Positions 8,393 to 16,114 of a DNA stretch of 64,000 nt are shown in pieces. The stretch is from Paenibacillus foliorum (GTDB lineage Bacteria > Bacillota > Bacilli > Paenibacillales > NBRC-103111): contig NZ_WHOD01000109.1 of NCBI RefSeq assembly GCF_013141765.1, positions 186,001 through 250,000 on the forward strand, written 5' to 3'. A program made the translations under genes and the position numbers. Position 1 is the first letter of the stretch. Each line of letters opens with the position of its first letter. Under the pieces are notes generated by a model. That model was given only the letters and a program-made list of their open reading frames with translations, did no database searches and was not told the origin of the DNA.

Positions 8393-9265
8393 TTACTTCA
8401 TTATCCGAAATCGCCTCCGGTAATCCCGCGGGGTAAGACTTTCATATTTGACGAAGCTCGAGCTGAAATAAGATGGCTGATGAAAGCCGACGTTCTCAGC
8501 GATTCGTGCTACAGGCAAATCAGTTTGCAGGAGGAGCAGCTTAGCTTGCTCCAAACGGTACCTCATTAAATACTCGAAGGGAGAGCAGCCGAATTCCTTT
8601 TGCATGCAGCGAGCAATGTAAACGGGATGGAAATTCAATACTTCCCCCAGCATCTGCGCCTTAATTTCTTCCTTGTAGCGGGTGCGCAAATATGCGGCTG
8701 CCTGGTCTGCAACATTGGCCCCGGGAAGAACGGTAGGAAGATCAAGCGATGCATTGAGCAGTTCAAGTATTTGTTGAAAAATCAATTGATGCTTCCAACG
8801 TGCCCAGTTGTTATGCGACTCAAGTTCCAATTCTGTTAATTGCTTTAAGTTCTCGTAAACCGAAGCCGGCTGTTGAAGGCGTACATATTGAGGAATTTGC
8901 ATCGTAAAAGTCTGCACCGTTAATTCATTATGAGCCGTGTAGTCAACTTGCGGTACATCTACAGCATGCTCCGAGCTTCCCCATTTCCCGCCCGCGTTAA
9001 AGTGGAGCCAGAAGCTTTCTGTAACAGTCCGGCATCCTTCAGTGGGGTAATGGTGCCTGTCAGGCCTAAGAATTAGGGCATGACCTGCTGAAACCTCATA
9101 TTGTCTGTCTTCCTCTCCGATGTACAAGCAGCCTTGCGTAACGACCAGTAAATCGAATACACCAATGTTTCTGCGATTTAAATGCTTCTTGCCGACATGA
9201 AAGGTTGATAATCCCCCAGCTATATAATGCGGTAATGGCGGTGCGGTAAATTGAAGTATAGACAA
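8393..9265 (-). CDS. AraC family transcriptional regulator
   Basis: The protein has about 290 residues, with an N-terminal cupin-like sensing domain (GHALILRPDRHHYPTE) and a C-terminal double helix-turn-helix of AraC/XylS type (MQKEFGCSPFEYLMRYRLEQ, ARIAENVGFHQPSYFSSSF). TTG 9265 is favoured because GGAGGTGGGCGGC precedes it; GTG 9286 is the alternative and has no good site. It is divergent from the MATE transporter gene, and the epimerase pseudogene lies just downstream. The ligand is probably a sugar or small molecule, but this is not visible. Confidence 0.85.
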   Translation of the reverse strand: MSILQFTAPPLPHYIAGGLSTFHVGKKHLNRRNIGVFDLLVVTQGCLYIGEEDRQYEVSAGHALILRPDRHHYPTEGCRTVTESFWLHFNAGGKWGSSEHAVDVPQVDYTAHNELTVQTFTMQIPQYVRLQQPASVYENLKQLTELELESHNNWARWKHQLIFQQILELLNASLDLPTVLPGANVADQAAAYLRTRYKEEIKAQMLGEVLNFHPVYIARCMQKEFGCSPFEYLMRYRLEQAKLLLLQTDLPVARIAENVGFHQPSYFSSSFVKYESLTPRDYRRRFRIMK

Positions 9266-9359
9266 GCCGCCCACCTCCGATCTCACGAAGTTGGAATAAT
9301 GAAAGTTTTGGTTCAGAAACTTATACTTCGAAATCAGTATAACGTTTATAATGTGAAAT

Positions 9360-9372
9360 GACCAGTTTGGTC
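9360..9372. promoter_or_regulatory. Small palindrome in the araC-like / MATE intergenic region
   Basis: GACCAGTTTGGTC is a 5-bp-arm inverted repeat about 50 bp before the MATE start. It could be a regulator site, but it is too short to be sure. Confidence 0.3.
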
Positions 9373-9420
9373 TTTAAGATAAAGTGAGAATATATACAGC
9401 ATGAGAGTGGAGGAATTTAT

Positions 9421-10788
9421 ATGTTGGGAAAAGAGCGGGGAATGTCCCTATGGATGCTTGCGTGGCCGGTCTTTCTCGAAATGTTTTTACAGTTCCTACT
9501 AGGAACTGCGGATACCTTGATGGTAAGCCATATCTCTGATGACGCTGTAGGGGTAATTGGCATATCCAGTCAATTGTTTGCAGCAGTTAACATTCTGTTT
9601 ATGGCCGTTGCCAGCGGTGCAGGCATCCTTGTAGCCCAAAGACTCGGGGCTAAGAAAGAAGCGGAAGGAAGGCTCATTGGTATTATTGGAGCTAAGCTTT
9701 GCTTAGGACTCGGAGCTCTGTTAAGTGTGCTGCTCTACTTTGGAGCAGGGCCAATTGCCAGTATGCTGCAGCTTCCGGCAGAACTGCAGCCCATGGGAGA
9801 AACGTATATTTCCATCGTTGGTGGAGGTATGATATTTATGGCTGCTATGGCGGGACTAGGGACGGTTATCCGTAACACGGGCAATACAAGAAGTCCTATG
9901 TATATCGCAATTGGAATGAATATTATCCATATCGGGATGAACTATGTAGTTATTTATGGCGCTTTTGGCATTCCTCCATTGGGGCTCGAAGGGGTTGCCT
10001 GGTCTACTACAATAAGCCGTTTATTGGGTGCCGTTATGATGATCGCTGTATTCTGCGGTTGCTTCAATCAACGTATTGAGTGGAAGGATTTCCGTTTGTT
10101 TAACCGGCCTTTATTTAAAGAAACATTGAAAATTAGCTGGCCGCTGGGTGTCAGTATGTCGTCTTGGTGCTTCACCCAGCTCGTCATCTTTGCCCTTATA
10201 GCTATGATAGGCTCGAAGGAATTAAGTGCCCGGACGTACATGAATACTATGGAATCCTTTTGTTTCCTAATCGGTTTCTCCATAGCGCTGGCAGGACAAA
10301 TACGAATCGCTCATCTCTATGGGTCCGGTGATCATCAAGCTGCGTACCGATGTGCTTACCAAGTAATCTGGATCGGGCTTGTGCTTGTTCAAGCTAATGC
10401 ATTACTGCTTTACTGGTTTGGAGAAGAAGCCATTCGCCTATTCACTGACGATCCTGAAATTATCATGCTTGGTGTATCGCTTCTAGCCATCAATCTGCTG
10501 CTGCAGCCTGCCAAAATGGTAAATATGGCCATTGTCAATGCTCTGACGGCCGTTGGCGATACCCGTTACGTAATGATTGTCGGTTTCATTATTATGTGGT
10601 TAGTTGCAGTTGGCGGTTCATATTATTTGGGAATTCAATTAGGCTGGGGCTTACATGGTATTTATGCAGCGATGATTGCCGATGAGTTATTGCGTGGGTT
10701 GCTTGTGCTTGTTCGTTGGAGAGCCAAAAGGTTTATGGTCAAATCAGCTGTCAGATTGCAATCGGAACAAGCTGCTCTTATGTCATAA
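9421..10788 (+). CDS. MATE family multidrug/Na+ antiporter
   Basis: This 455-residue membrane protein has about 12 predicted helices in two related halves (WPVFLEMFLQFLLGTADTLM near the N terminus and the matching WPLGVSMSSWCFTQLVIFAL near residue 240). The pattern is that of MATE (DinF/NorM) cation-coupled exporters of drugs or metabolites. GTGGAGG lies before the ATG. It is divergent from the AraC-type gene and ends at a clear terminator. The substrate is unknown. Confidence 0.9.
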   Translation: MLGKERGMSLWMLAWPVFLEMFLQFLLGTADTLMVSHISDDAVGVIGISSQLFAAVNILFMAVASGAGILVAQRLGAKKEAEGRLIGIIGAKLCLGLGALLSVLLYFGAGPIASMLQLPAELQPMGETYISIVGGGMIFMAAMAGLGTVIRNTGNTRSPMYIAIGMNIIHIGMNYVVIYGAFGIPPLGLEGVAWSTTISRLLGAVMMIAVFCGCFNQRIEWKDFRLFNRPLFKETLKISWPLGVSMSSWCFTQLVIFALIAMIGSKELSARTYMNTMESFCFLIGFSIALAGQIRIAHLYGSGDHQAAYRCAYQVIWIGLVLVQANALLLYWFGEEAIRLFTDDPEIIMLGVSLLAINLLLQPAKMVNMAIVNALTAVGDTRYVMIVGFIIMWLVAVGGSYYLGIQLGWGLHGIYAAMIADELLRGLLVLVRWRAKRFMVKSAVRLQSEQAALMS

Positions 10789-10800
10789 AGTAAATAATCA

Positions 10801-10846
10801 ACAAATGCTGCCCCTCAAAACCGGAGCAGCATTTGTATTTTTATTA
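10801..10846. terminator. Bidirectional terminator between the MATE and FhuF-like genes
   Basis: Arms ACAAATGCTGC and GCAGCATTTGT are followed by a T-rich stretch. The hairpin lies between convergent genes. Confidence 0.85.
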
Positions 10847-10857
10847 TAGACATCCCA

Positions 10858-11652
10858 TTAATTAGTAGTCCTGATCTCATGAATTTCGCCATAGTATTCA
10901 ATGCGCTTCTCATCTGTAATTCGCGGGCAAGTATAACAATACTTGCTGCTAGATGGTAAGCAGTAATATAAACAGCACTTGGAACGAACGGAAATCGGTT
11001 TGTGAGTATCCAATGGATTGTCTACACTTCGAAAACCACCTGTAACGGGGTTAGTTAGCATATTTGGAAACCTTTCCTGACGAAAGGTGCCTAAGATCTC
11101 CGAATAATCATCCTCGATTCGCTTACGTTCTGCTTCGGATAAGGAACTGCTCTTCAGCCATTCCTGAATCCAATAAGCTAGAGAATAAGATAAGGTTCCC
11201 CACAGCGTGTCTATGTCTATCCCAGTTAGCTGAGCCACACGCCGCAGCATAGTTTCTGCTTGATCAGCAAAGACATGATCGAAATAGCGTTCTTTCTGTT
11301 CTTCTTCAGTCAATCCGCTTAGGAAAGACGGCGACTCCAAGGAGTCGATAACAAATTGTAACGTTTTATCCTTCCAAACCAAAGTCACGCCATTTGGCGT
11401 CAAATCTATAGCTTCTCGGTTTCGGATATATCCATACATAGCCCCTACTATAAGAGAACAGTAACGCTTGATAAACAGCGAGCCTGTTACCTGCAACGCC
11501 GGCGATTGTAGGTCATTCGCAAATTCATTTAGAAAAAGAAGCAGTGCCGAATCTTGATCCAGATCCTTCTGTGAAAATGTAATCCCTTCCGTTTTTTCTG
11601 AAAAGAAGATTCGATAAGCGGACGCCCATGAGCGGTGTTCCGTTATGTTCAT
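10858..11652 (-). CDS. FhuF-like siderophore-iron reductase
   Basis: The C terminus of this 264-residue protein carries the FhuF-type [2Fe-2S] motif, SKCCLYYCLPSSSKYCYTCP, with a Cys pair followed by C-x2-C. The family also has an IucA/FhuF-like N-terminal body. FhuF proteins reduce ferric siderophores in the cytoplasm to release iron. A Fur-box-like sequence (11707-11725) lies about 55 bp before the start, supporting iron control. No siderophore transporter is adjacent; only a degraded region follows on the upstream side. Confidence 0.8.
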   Translation of the reverse strand: MNITEHRSWASAYRIFFSEKTEGITFSQKDLDQDSALLLFLNEFANDLQSPALQVTGSLFIKRYCSLIVGAMYGYIRNREAIDLTPNGVTLVWKDKTLQFVIDSLESPSFLSGLTEEEQKERYFDHVFADQAETMLRRVAQLTGIDIDTLWGTLSYSLAYWIQEWLKSSSLSEAERKRIEDDYSEILGTFRQERFPNMLTNPVTGGFRSVDNPLDTHKPISVRSKCCLYYCLPSSSKYCYTCPRITDEKRIEYYGEIHEIRTTN

Positions 11653-11706
11653 GAAATGGCCTTCTCCTTCACATAAAAAAATGAATAAAATTCGTAAACT
11701 TTACTT

Positions 11707-11725
11707 GATAATGATAATCACTCAC
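11707..11725. promoter_or_regulatory. Fur box upstream of the FhuF-like gene
   Basis: GATAATGATAATCACTCAC matches the first 14 bases of the 19-bp Fur consensus and less well after that. It is placed to repress the FhuF-like gene when iron is plentiful. Confidence 0.7.
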
Positions 11726-11788
11726 ATCAAGATTGTCAAATAAGAAATGCTAATAACATGTATTCACCAAAATTTTTTAAGCTGTAAA

Positions 11789-11803
11789 TGATAATAATTA
11801 TCA
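11789..11803. promoter_or_regulatory. Perfect 7-1-7 Fur box
   Basis: TGATAATAATTATCA is an exact Bacillus-type 7-1-7 Fur palindrome. No intact gene lies directly next to it. Confidence 0.75.
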
Positions 11804-12010
11804 ATTATTTTCCAAGAAATTCAAAGGGTTTTTTACAATTTTTGAGGAAATTCCGCTTGAAAAATGTATAAATTTGGGATTGACAAAATTTAGAATCCAA
11901 ATTTAAGATAGGTGTGTCGGTAGTTGGTGCACACATTATCGACATTCTGAAGTCGGGGTGGCTTTCTTGAAGAAGCAGCCTCTGGCCGCAGAATTTTTTT
12001 ACACCACTAC

Positions 12011-12030
12011 TGATAATGATTATCATTATC
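12011..12030. promoter_or_regulatory. Near-consensus Fur box before an S-layer-protein remnant
   Basis: TGATAATGATTATCATTATC contains a perfect 7-1-7 element and matches 18 of 19 bases of the classic Fur box. It precedes the SLH-domain remnant on the plus strand. Apart from the Fur boxes, I see nothing certain in 11653-12129. Confidence 0.75.
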
Positions 12031-12138
12031 TACATATCTTGTATTTCTGTGGCTTTGCTTTACCAGAAGGGAGGAATGAACGTCCATTCATGGTTTTACC
12101 GCTTTTAGAGCAAATTGCAATCGAATTGACTTGTACTC

Positions 12139-12285
12139 ATGCAACATATCGCTTTCATTGTAGCTATGCTTAAGCAAGGAATTATTAGCGGACGGGACAA
12201 CAACTTGTTTGCCCCTAACGAAAACGCGACTCGCGCAGAAGCGGTCTCACTTATTATGGCCCTTCAGAGCGCTGTACAGAAGTAA
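12139..12285 (+). pseudogene. C-terminal remnant of an SLH-domain (S-layer) protein
   Basis: The reading frame (open from 12130) gives 48 residues matching the end of a surface layer homology domain: IVAMLKQGIISGRDN, then FAPNENATRAEAVSLIMAL, in the usual order GIISG..., P, TRAE. An in-frame stop at 12127 and no signal peptide show that only the last SLH repeat remains. A terminator follows at 12297. With a Fur box about 110 bp upstream, the ancestor may have been an iron-regulated surface protein; that is inference. Confidence 0.75.
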
Positions 12286-12296
12286 CCAATTTACTG

Positions 12297-12335
12297 CCTG
12301 ACAGCCATCGCTTCAAGTGATGGTAGTCAGGTTTT
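12297..12335 (+). terminator. Terminator after the SLH remnant
   Basis: CCTGAC and GTCAGG enclose an inner stem (CCATCGCTT / AAGTGATGG), followed by TTTTC. It is the surviving terminator of the decayed gene. Confidence 0.7.
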
Positions 12336-12430
12336 CTATCGTATGTTCAGCGAAATAAAAAAGAGAACATATGTTCCGTTCGGCTGGAAATGGATAATTC
12401 CGGTGAAAAATCATTCATAAGAAATCAAGG

Positions 12431-12472
12431 AAAAGCCCGCCTCCCAAGAAATCCATAGGGAGGCGGGCTTTT
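12431..12472. terminator. Bidirectional terminator downstream of mqnD
   Basis: Arms AAGCCCGCCTCCC and GGGAGGCGGGCTT are flanked by T runs on both strands. The hairpin ends the mqnB-mqnD transcript. Confidence 0.85.
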
Positions 12473-12512
12473 CGAACAAATAATACTATCATGTGCCTTG
12501 CCATTGCTCCTG

Positions 12513-13352
12513 CTAACGCAATGCTGCAGGATCTATCGGCGGTACCAGTCCTTCTTGGGCAGCACGGCTAAGCAAAGCAGCTATAGCAGCATATCCCGCT
12601 TCTCCCAAATCGGCAGTAAACTCATTTACATAAAGGTCGATATGCGCTTGCGCAACTTCCGGAGCAAGCTCCTGCGAATGGCTCAGCACGTACTCCCTCG
12701 ACTCCTCCGGATGTGCCCAGGCATATTCAACAGATGATCGTATCCATCCGGTAATCGCTGTCAGATCCAATGATCTGCGAGCGATGATCGCACCAAGCGG
12801 AATCGGCAGGTTCGTATCTGCCTCCCACCAGCTGCCCAAATCGGTCAGCATCGTTAGTCCGTAAGTAGGATAGGTAAAGCGCGCCTCGTGAATGACTAAC
12901 CCGGCATCCACTAAACCATCGCGCACTGCCGGCATAATCTCATGAAACGGCATAATAATAATCTCTCCCACACCGCCCGGAACGTTCTGGGCAGCCCACA
13001 GACGAAACAGCAAGTAAGCAGTTGAGCGCTCACTAGGTACAGCAACCCTGCGGCCTGTTAACACTGCTGGCCCCTTAGTCGCAGCCTCTTCACTTGCTGT
13101 CAGAACCAACGGTCCACAGCCTCTGCCCAAGGCTCCGCCGCATGGCAGCAGTGCGTATTCAGACAGCACCCACGGCAAAGCTGCGTAGGAAATCTTCATC
13201 ACATCAAGCCCCTCGGAGCCCGTGGCCAAATTGTTCGTAATATCGATGTCCGCATATCGAACATTGAGCTTAGGTGCACCAGGTATCTTCCCATGTACCC
13301 AAGCATCAAAAACAAATGTGTCATTAGGGCAAGGAGAAAAAGCAATATTCAT
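12513..13352 (-). CDS. mqnD: 1,4-dihydroxy-6-naphthoate synthase (futalosine pathway)
   Basis: This 279-residue periplasmic-binding-fold enzyme converts cyclic dehypoxanthine futalosine to 1,4-dihydroxy-6-naphthoate, a late step of the futalosine menaquinone route. It starts NIAFSPCPNDTFVFDAWVHG, the MqnD signature, with conserved LVIHEARFTYPTYGL later. ATG 13352 is chosen because GGAGGTG lies upstream and because it overlaps the mqnB stop as ATGA (13349-13352), showing translational coupling. MqnA, MqnC and MqnE are not in the window. Confidence 0.93.
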   Translation of the reverse strand: MNIAFSPCPNDTFVFDAWVHGKIPGAPKLNVRYADIDITNNLATGSEGLDVMKISYAALPWVLSEYALLPCGGALGRGCGPLVLTASEEAATKGPAVLTGRRVAVPSERSTAYLLFRLWAAQNVPGGVGEIIIMPFHEIMPAVRDGLVDAGLVIHEARFTYPTYGLTMLTDLGSWWEADTNLPIPLGAIIARRSLDLTAITGWIRSSVEYAWAHPEESREYVLSHSQELAPEVAQAHIDLYVNEFTADLGEAGYAAIAALLSRAAQEGLVPPIDPAALR

Positions 13353-13990
13353 ACTAACACCTCCACTATTACTGAGCTTGCTGCTTCTAACGCCTTCAAA
13401 GCATCTCCGATACGCCATGCATCTCTGTCCCGAGGACCAACTGCGTTCGAGATAGCGCGAATTTCCAAGACCGGTATTCCTCGACTATGTGCTGCTGAAG
13501 CAACACCATAGCCTTCCATCGCTTCCGCAGCTGCTCCAGGCACTCGTGCGGCAAGCTCCGAAGCGGTAGCCGCCGTCCCCGTAGCGGTCGATACTGTAAT
13601 TACCGGGCCAATATGAACCTGAAGACCTGCAGTGTGCATCGCATCCGTTAGACGAGCTGCTAGATTGGAGCTTACTTGGACTCGGGTAGAACCAAAGCCC
13701 ATCTCGTCCAAGCTTGAGAAGCCCTCCAGCGTCTGGACTCCCAGGTCAGCGGCGATAATCTCATTAGCTACAACGAGGGAACCTACCTCTGCTTGTCCAA
13801 CAAAGCCGCCTCCAATCCCAGCACTTACCACCAAATCGTAGTCTGCGGCCGCCAACACCGTTGCAGTATGGACTGCCGCCGCTATGGGACCGACACCCGC
13901 CAGCTTTACATCAAACCTGCTATCGCCATTAAGCCCCCGCCTTACAGCCTCTCGCTCGACTTCAACAGCGGTCATTACAAGTACACGCAT
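13349..13990 (-). CDS. mqnB: Futalosine hydrolase
   Basis: This 213-residue nucleoside-phosphorylase-like enzyme cleaves futalosine to hypoxanthine and dehypoxanthine futalosine. Motifs include MRVLVMTAVEVEREAV, the purine-nucleosidase-type SAGIGGGF and MEGYGVASAAHSRGIPVLEIRAISN, where the Glu contacts the ribose in this family. ATG 13990 is preferred over TTG 13996 because GAGGGGG is eight bases upstream. It overlaps mqnD by four bases, and both genes share one transcript that ends at 12431. Confidence 0.92.
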   Translation of the reverse strand: MRVLVMTAVEVEREAVRRGLNGDSRFDVKLAGVGPIAAAVHTATVLAAADYDLVVSAGIGGGFVGQAEVGSLVVANEIIAADLGVQTLEGFSSLDEMGFGSTRVQVSSNLAARLTDAMHTAGLQVHIGPVITVSTATGTAATASELAARVPGAAAEAMEGYGVASAAHSRGIPVLEIRAISNAVGPRDRDAWRIGDALKALEAASSVIVEVLV

Positions 13991-14098
13991 TCCCAATGCC
14001 CCCTCTAGCCTTCAGACCCATTCTTCCTATTATAAATTAATCATCTACAATATCCAAGTTATACAGCGGCCTATCCATTCAAGTCTAGTTCATCAAGT

Positions 14099-14127
14099 TT
14101 GATCAATCTTTAATTATTTGGTACAAT
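14099..14127 (+). promoter_or_regulatory. Sigma-A promoter of the metallophosphoesterase gene
   Basis: TTGATC (14099-14104), a 17-bp spacer and TACAAT (14122-14127) lie 33 bp before the start codon. Confidence 0.65.
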
Positions 14128-14160
14128 TTTCCTATCTAATCACAATGAAGGGAGCTCCTA

Positions 14161-15009
14161 ATGACCACCCCAAACCTGATGAATCGTCGTTCCTTTCTAA
14201 GAAAAGGAATGAAACTAGGATTAAGCATGATGGGTATAGGAATGGTTGGAGCCTATCCCTTCATTGGAGAACGATTCTGGTATCAAACGAAAGAAGTTCA
14301 TCTTAAAGTTCGAAACCTACCTGAAAATTTCAAAAATTGGAAAATTGTTCAATTCAGCGATGTCCACTTCGGCTTTCATTATGGAGTTGAAGAGTTTCGC
14401 CGTGTTGTAACCATAATTAACCGTTTAAAGCCCGATATCTTATTTTTTACTGGGGACCTCGTGAATACCAACGAATCGCCTGAGCTCGCCCTTCCTCTAC
14501 TGCAGGAGCTAAGTGCCCCCCGTGGGGGGAAATGGGCTGTTCTAGGCAATCATGATTATATGACTAGAGCTAAAGTAATCAAGACCCTAGACAAATCACA
14601 ATTTAATTTATTAATTAATCAGTACAGCTTTATAGAGTCTGATGGACAGCGATTATATATAGCCGGAATAGATGATGTCATGTATGGCGAATACAGTATT
14701 GACAAGGCGGTTCAAGAATTATCCAGTCAGGATTGCGTTCTCTTTCTCGCACACGAGCCTGATATAGCAGAAGTGAGCTGCACCTACAATATTAGCGCTC
14801 AATTTTCCGGGCATTCTCATGGCGGTCAAATTCGTTTGCCTTTCTACGGGCCGCTTATCAGCAATAAAATGGCGGAACAATATGAGGATGGCTTGTATGT
14901 TGTCGGGGAGAATAAGATGCCTCTATATGTGAATCGGGGGATTGGCACCACCAATCTGCCTATACGCTTTTTCTGCAGACCAGAGATTACAGTGTTTTAT
15001 TTATCCTAA
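14161..15009 (+). CDS. Tat-exported metallophosphoesterase (YkuE-like)
   Basis: This 282-residue calcineurin-type phosphoesterase has a twin-arginine signal (NRRSFLRKGMKLGLSMMG) followed by a hydrophobic stretch, so it is probably exported folded and kept at the membrane. The five metal motifs are all present: FSDVHFG, FTGDLVN, LGNHDYM, FLAHEPD and FSGHSHGGQ. B. subtilis YkuE is the closest known type and is Tat-dependent; its natural substrate is uncertain. Its last 23 bases overlap the convergent nucleotidyltransferase gene, and no terminator separates the two. Confidence 0.88.
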   Translation: MTTPNLMNRRSFLRKGMKLGLSMMGIGMVGAYPFIGERFWYQTKEVHLKVRNLPENFKNWKIVQFSDVHFGFHYGVEEFRRVVTIINRLKPDILFFTGDLVNTNESPELALPLLQELSAPRGGKWAVLGNHDYMTRAKVIKTLDKSQFNLLINQYSFIESDGQRLYIAGIDDVMYGEYSIDKAVQELSSQDCVLFLAHEPDIAEVSCTYNISAQFSGHSHGGQIRLPFYGPLISNKMAEQYEDGLYVVGENKMPLYVNRGIGTTNLPIRFFCRPEITVFYLS

Positions 15010-16114
15010 TAGTACGAATCAAGTTCAAGACTCTCTTCTTATAAAGCCTCAAATAATCAAGAAGCAGCAAATTCCCCTTATCATGTCTCCCTAATTCGTA
15101 GCCAATGGCCGCTTTTGAAGGTAACATCCATTCGATTACTCCAACAAGACCATGTTTCCAAGCATCAAAATCCATTAAATGGAACACCAAGCAATTTAGG
15201 TAGTGCTTAAAGGAACGGCTATTTGAATCCCGTATGGCGTTGTAATCCCACCACAAATTGGATTTTTGTTCAATCGGAAGACTTACAATTTTTTCGAGCT
15301 GTGGAAATTCACGATAAACGATACTTAATGTCCTGCTTATTCGTTTGTAGGTTTTATGGGCAGCTGCTATCTCGAACAATCGCATATAAGCTACTCTATC
15401 TTTTAAATAATAGATTAACTGAATAATATCTATAAAATACTTTAAGGAACTCATATTATGTCTCCACCCATGAAGACAAATCATATAAAACGTATGGAAC
15501 TCAGACAATTGCTGAATAAACCTATAGGGCTCTAAGCGGGCTGCCTGATCCCACAGCTCATTAACATTGAACTGTGAAGTGTTCGCTTTCAGTAAGTCCC
15601 AATGCAGCTCAACCGTCAGAGGTATTAAAGACCCGGGGATTCTTTTACTGAAGCTCCAATGAAAGTGAGAGGCCACACACTCTTCCTCAATGGTATACCC
15701 TAATGATTTCACAGCAAGTATCGCTCGCTCCAGATCCGATGGCTTTATTAACAGATCAATATCCGAAGTCCATCTTGCTCCGATATGACCAAAGTAGGTT
15801 TCAGCAAATAAGACTCCTTTAAGGGGAATCATCTGAATTTCGGACTCATCAAACTTCTCCATAATTTGAACGGTCTGATTTTTTATGAACATATTTTGAT
15901 ATAACACTTCCGTAAATTTTTGCTCAAGAGACCTTTGAAAGAAAAGAGGGGTTTGTTCCAATTGTCCCCTTTGCTTGAGTAAATAATATACTTGAGACGC
16001 TATTTCAAAAGAATGGATCTCCACTAAAGCCTGTTCATAGAATGCCCTGTCATTGGGTTGAGGTAAAGGACGCAATGGATCATATAAAGCTTGTATCAAA
16101 TTAACGACCAACAC
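14987..16114 (-). CDS. PF14907-type nucleotidyltransferase (PadeN-like), last gene of the RiPP-like operon
   Basis: The protein has 375 residues. The nucleotidyltransferase core is visible at about residues 105-150: MIPLKGVLFAETYFG, then RWTSDIDLLIKP with the Asp-x-Asp metal pair. The same family occurs in paeninodin-type lasso clusters, where the pseudomycoidin enzyme was reported to add hexose to a phosphoserine made by the kinase. A second member lies at 55502-56689 in this window. GTG 16114 overlaps the ABC gene end (16101) by 14 bases and has AGGGA upstream. Its place beside a kinase-like gene suggests it acts on the peptide, but that is untested. Confidence 0.8.
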   Translation of the reverse strand: MLVVNLIQALYDPLRPLPQPNDRAFYEQALVEIHSFEIASQVYYLLKQRGQLEQTPLFFQRSLEQKFTEVLYQNMFIKNQTVQIMEKFDESEIQMIPLKGVLFAETYFGHIGARWTSDIDLLIKPSDLERAILAVKSLGYTIEEECVASHFHWSFSKRIPGSLIPLTVELHWDLLKANTSQFNVNELWDQAARLEPYRFIQQLSEFHTFYMICLHGWRHNMSSLKYFIDIIQLIYYLKDRVAYMRLFEIAAAHKTYKRISRTLSIVYREFPQLEKIVSLPIEQKSNLWWDYNAIRDSNSRSFKHYLNCLVFHLMDFDAWKHGLVGVIEWMLPSKAAIGYELGRHDKGNLLLLDYLRLYKKRVLNLIRTIRINKTL

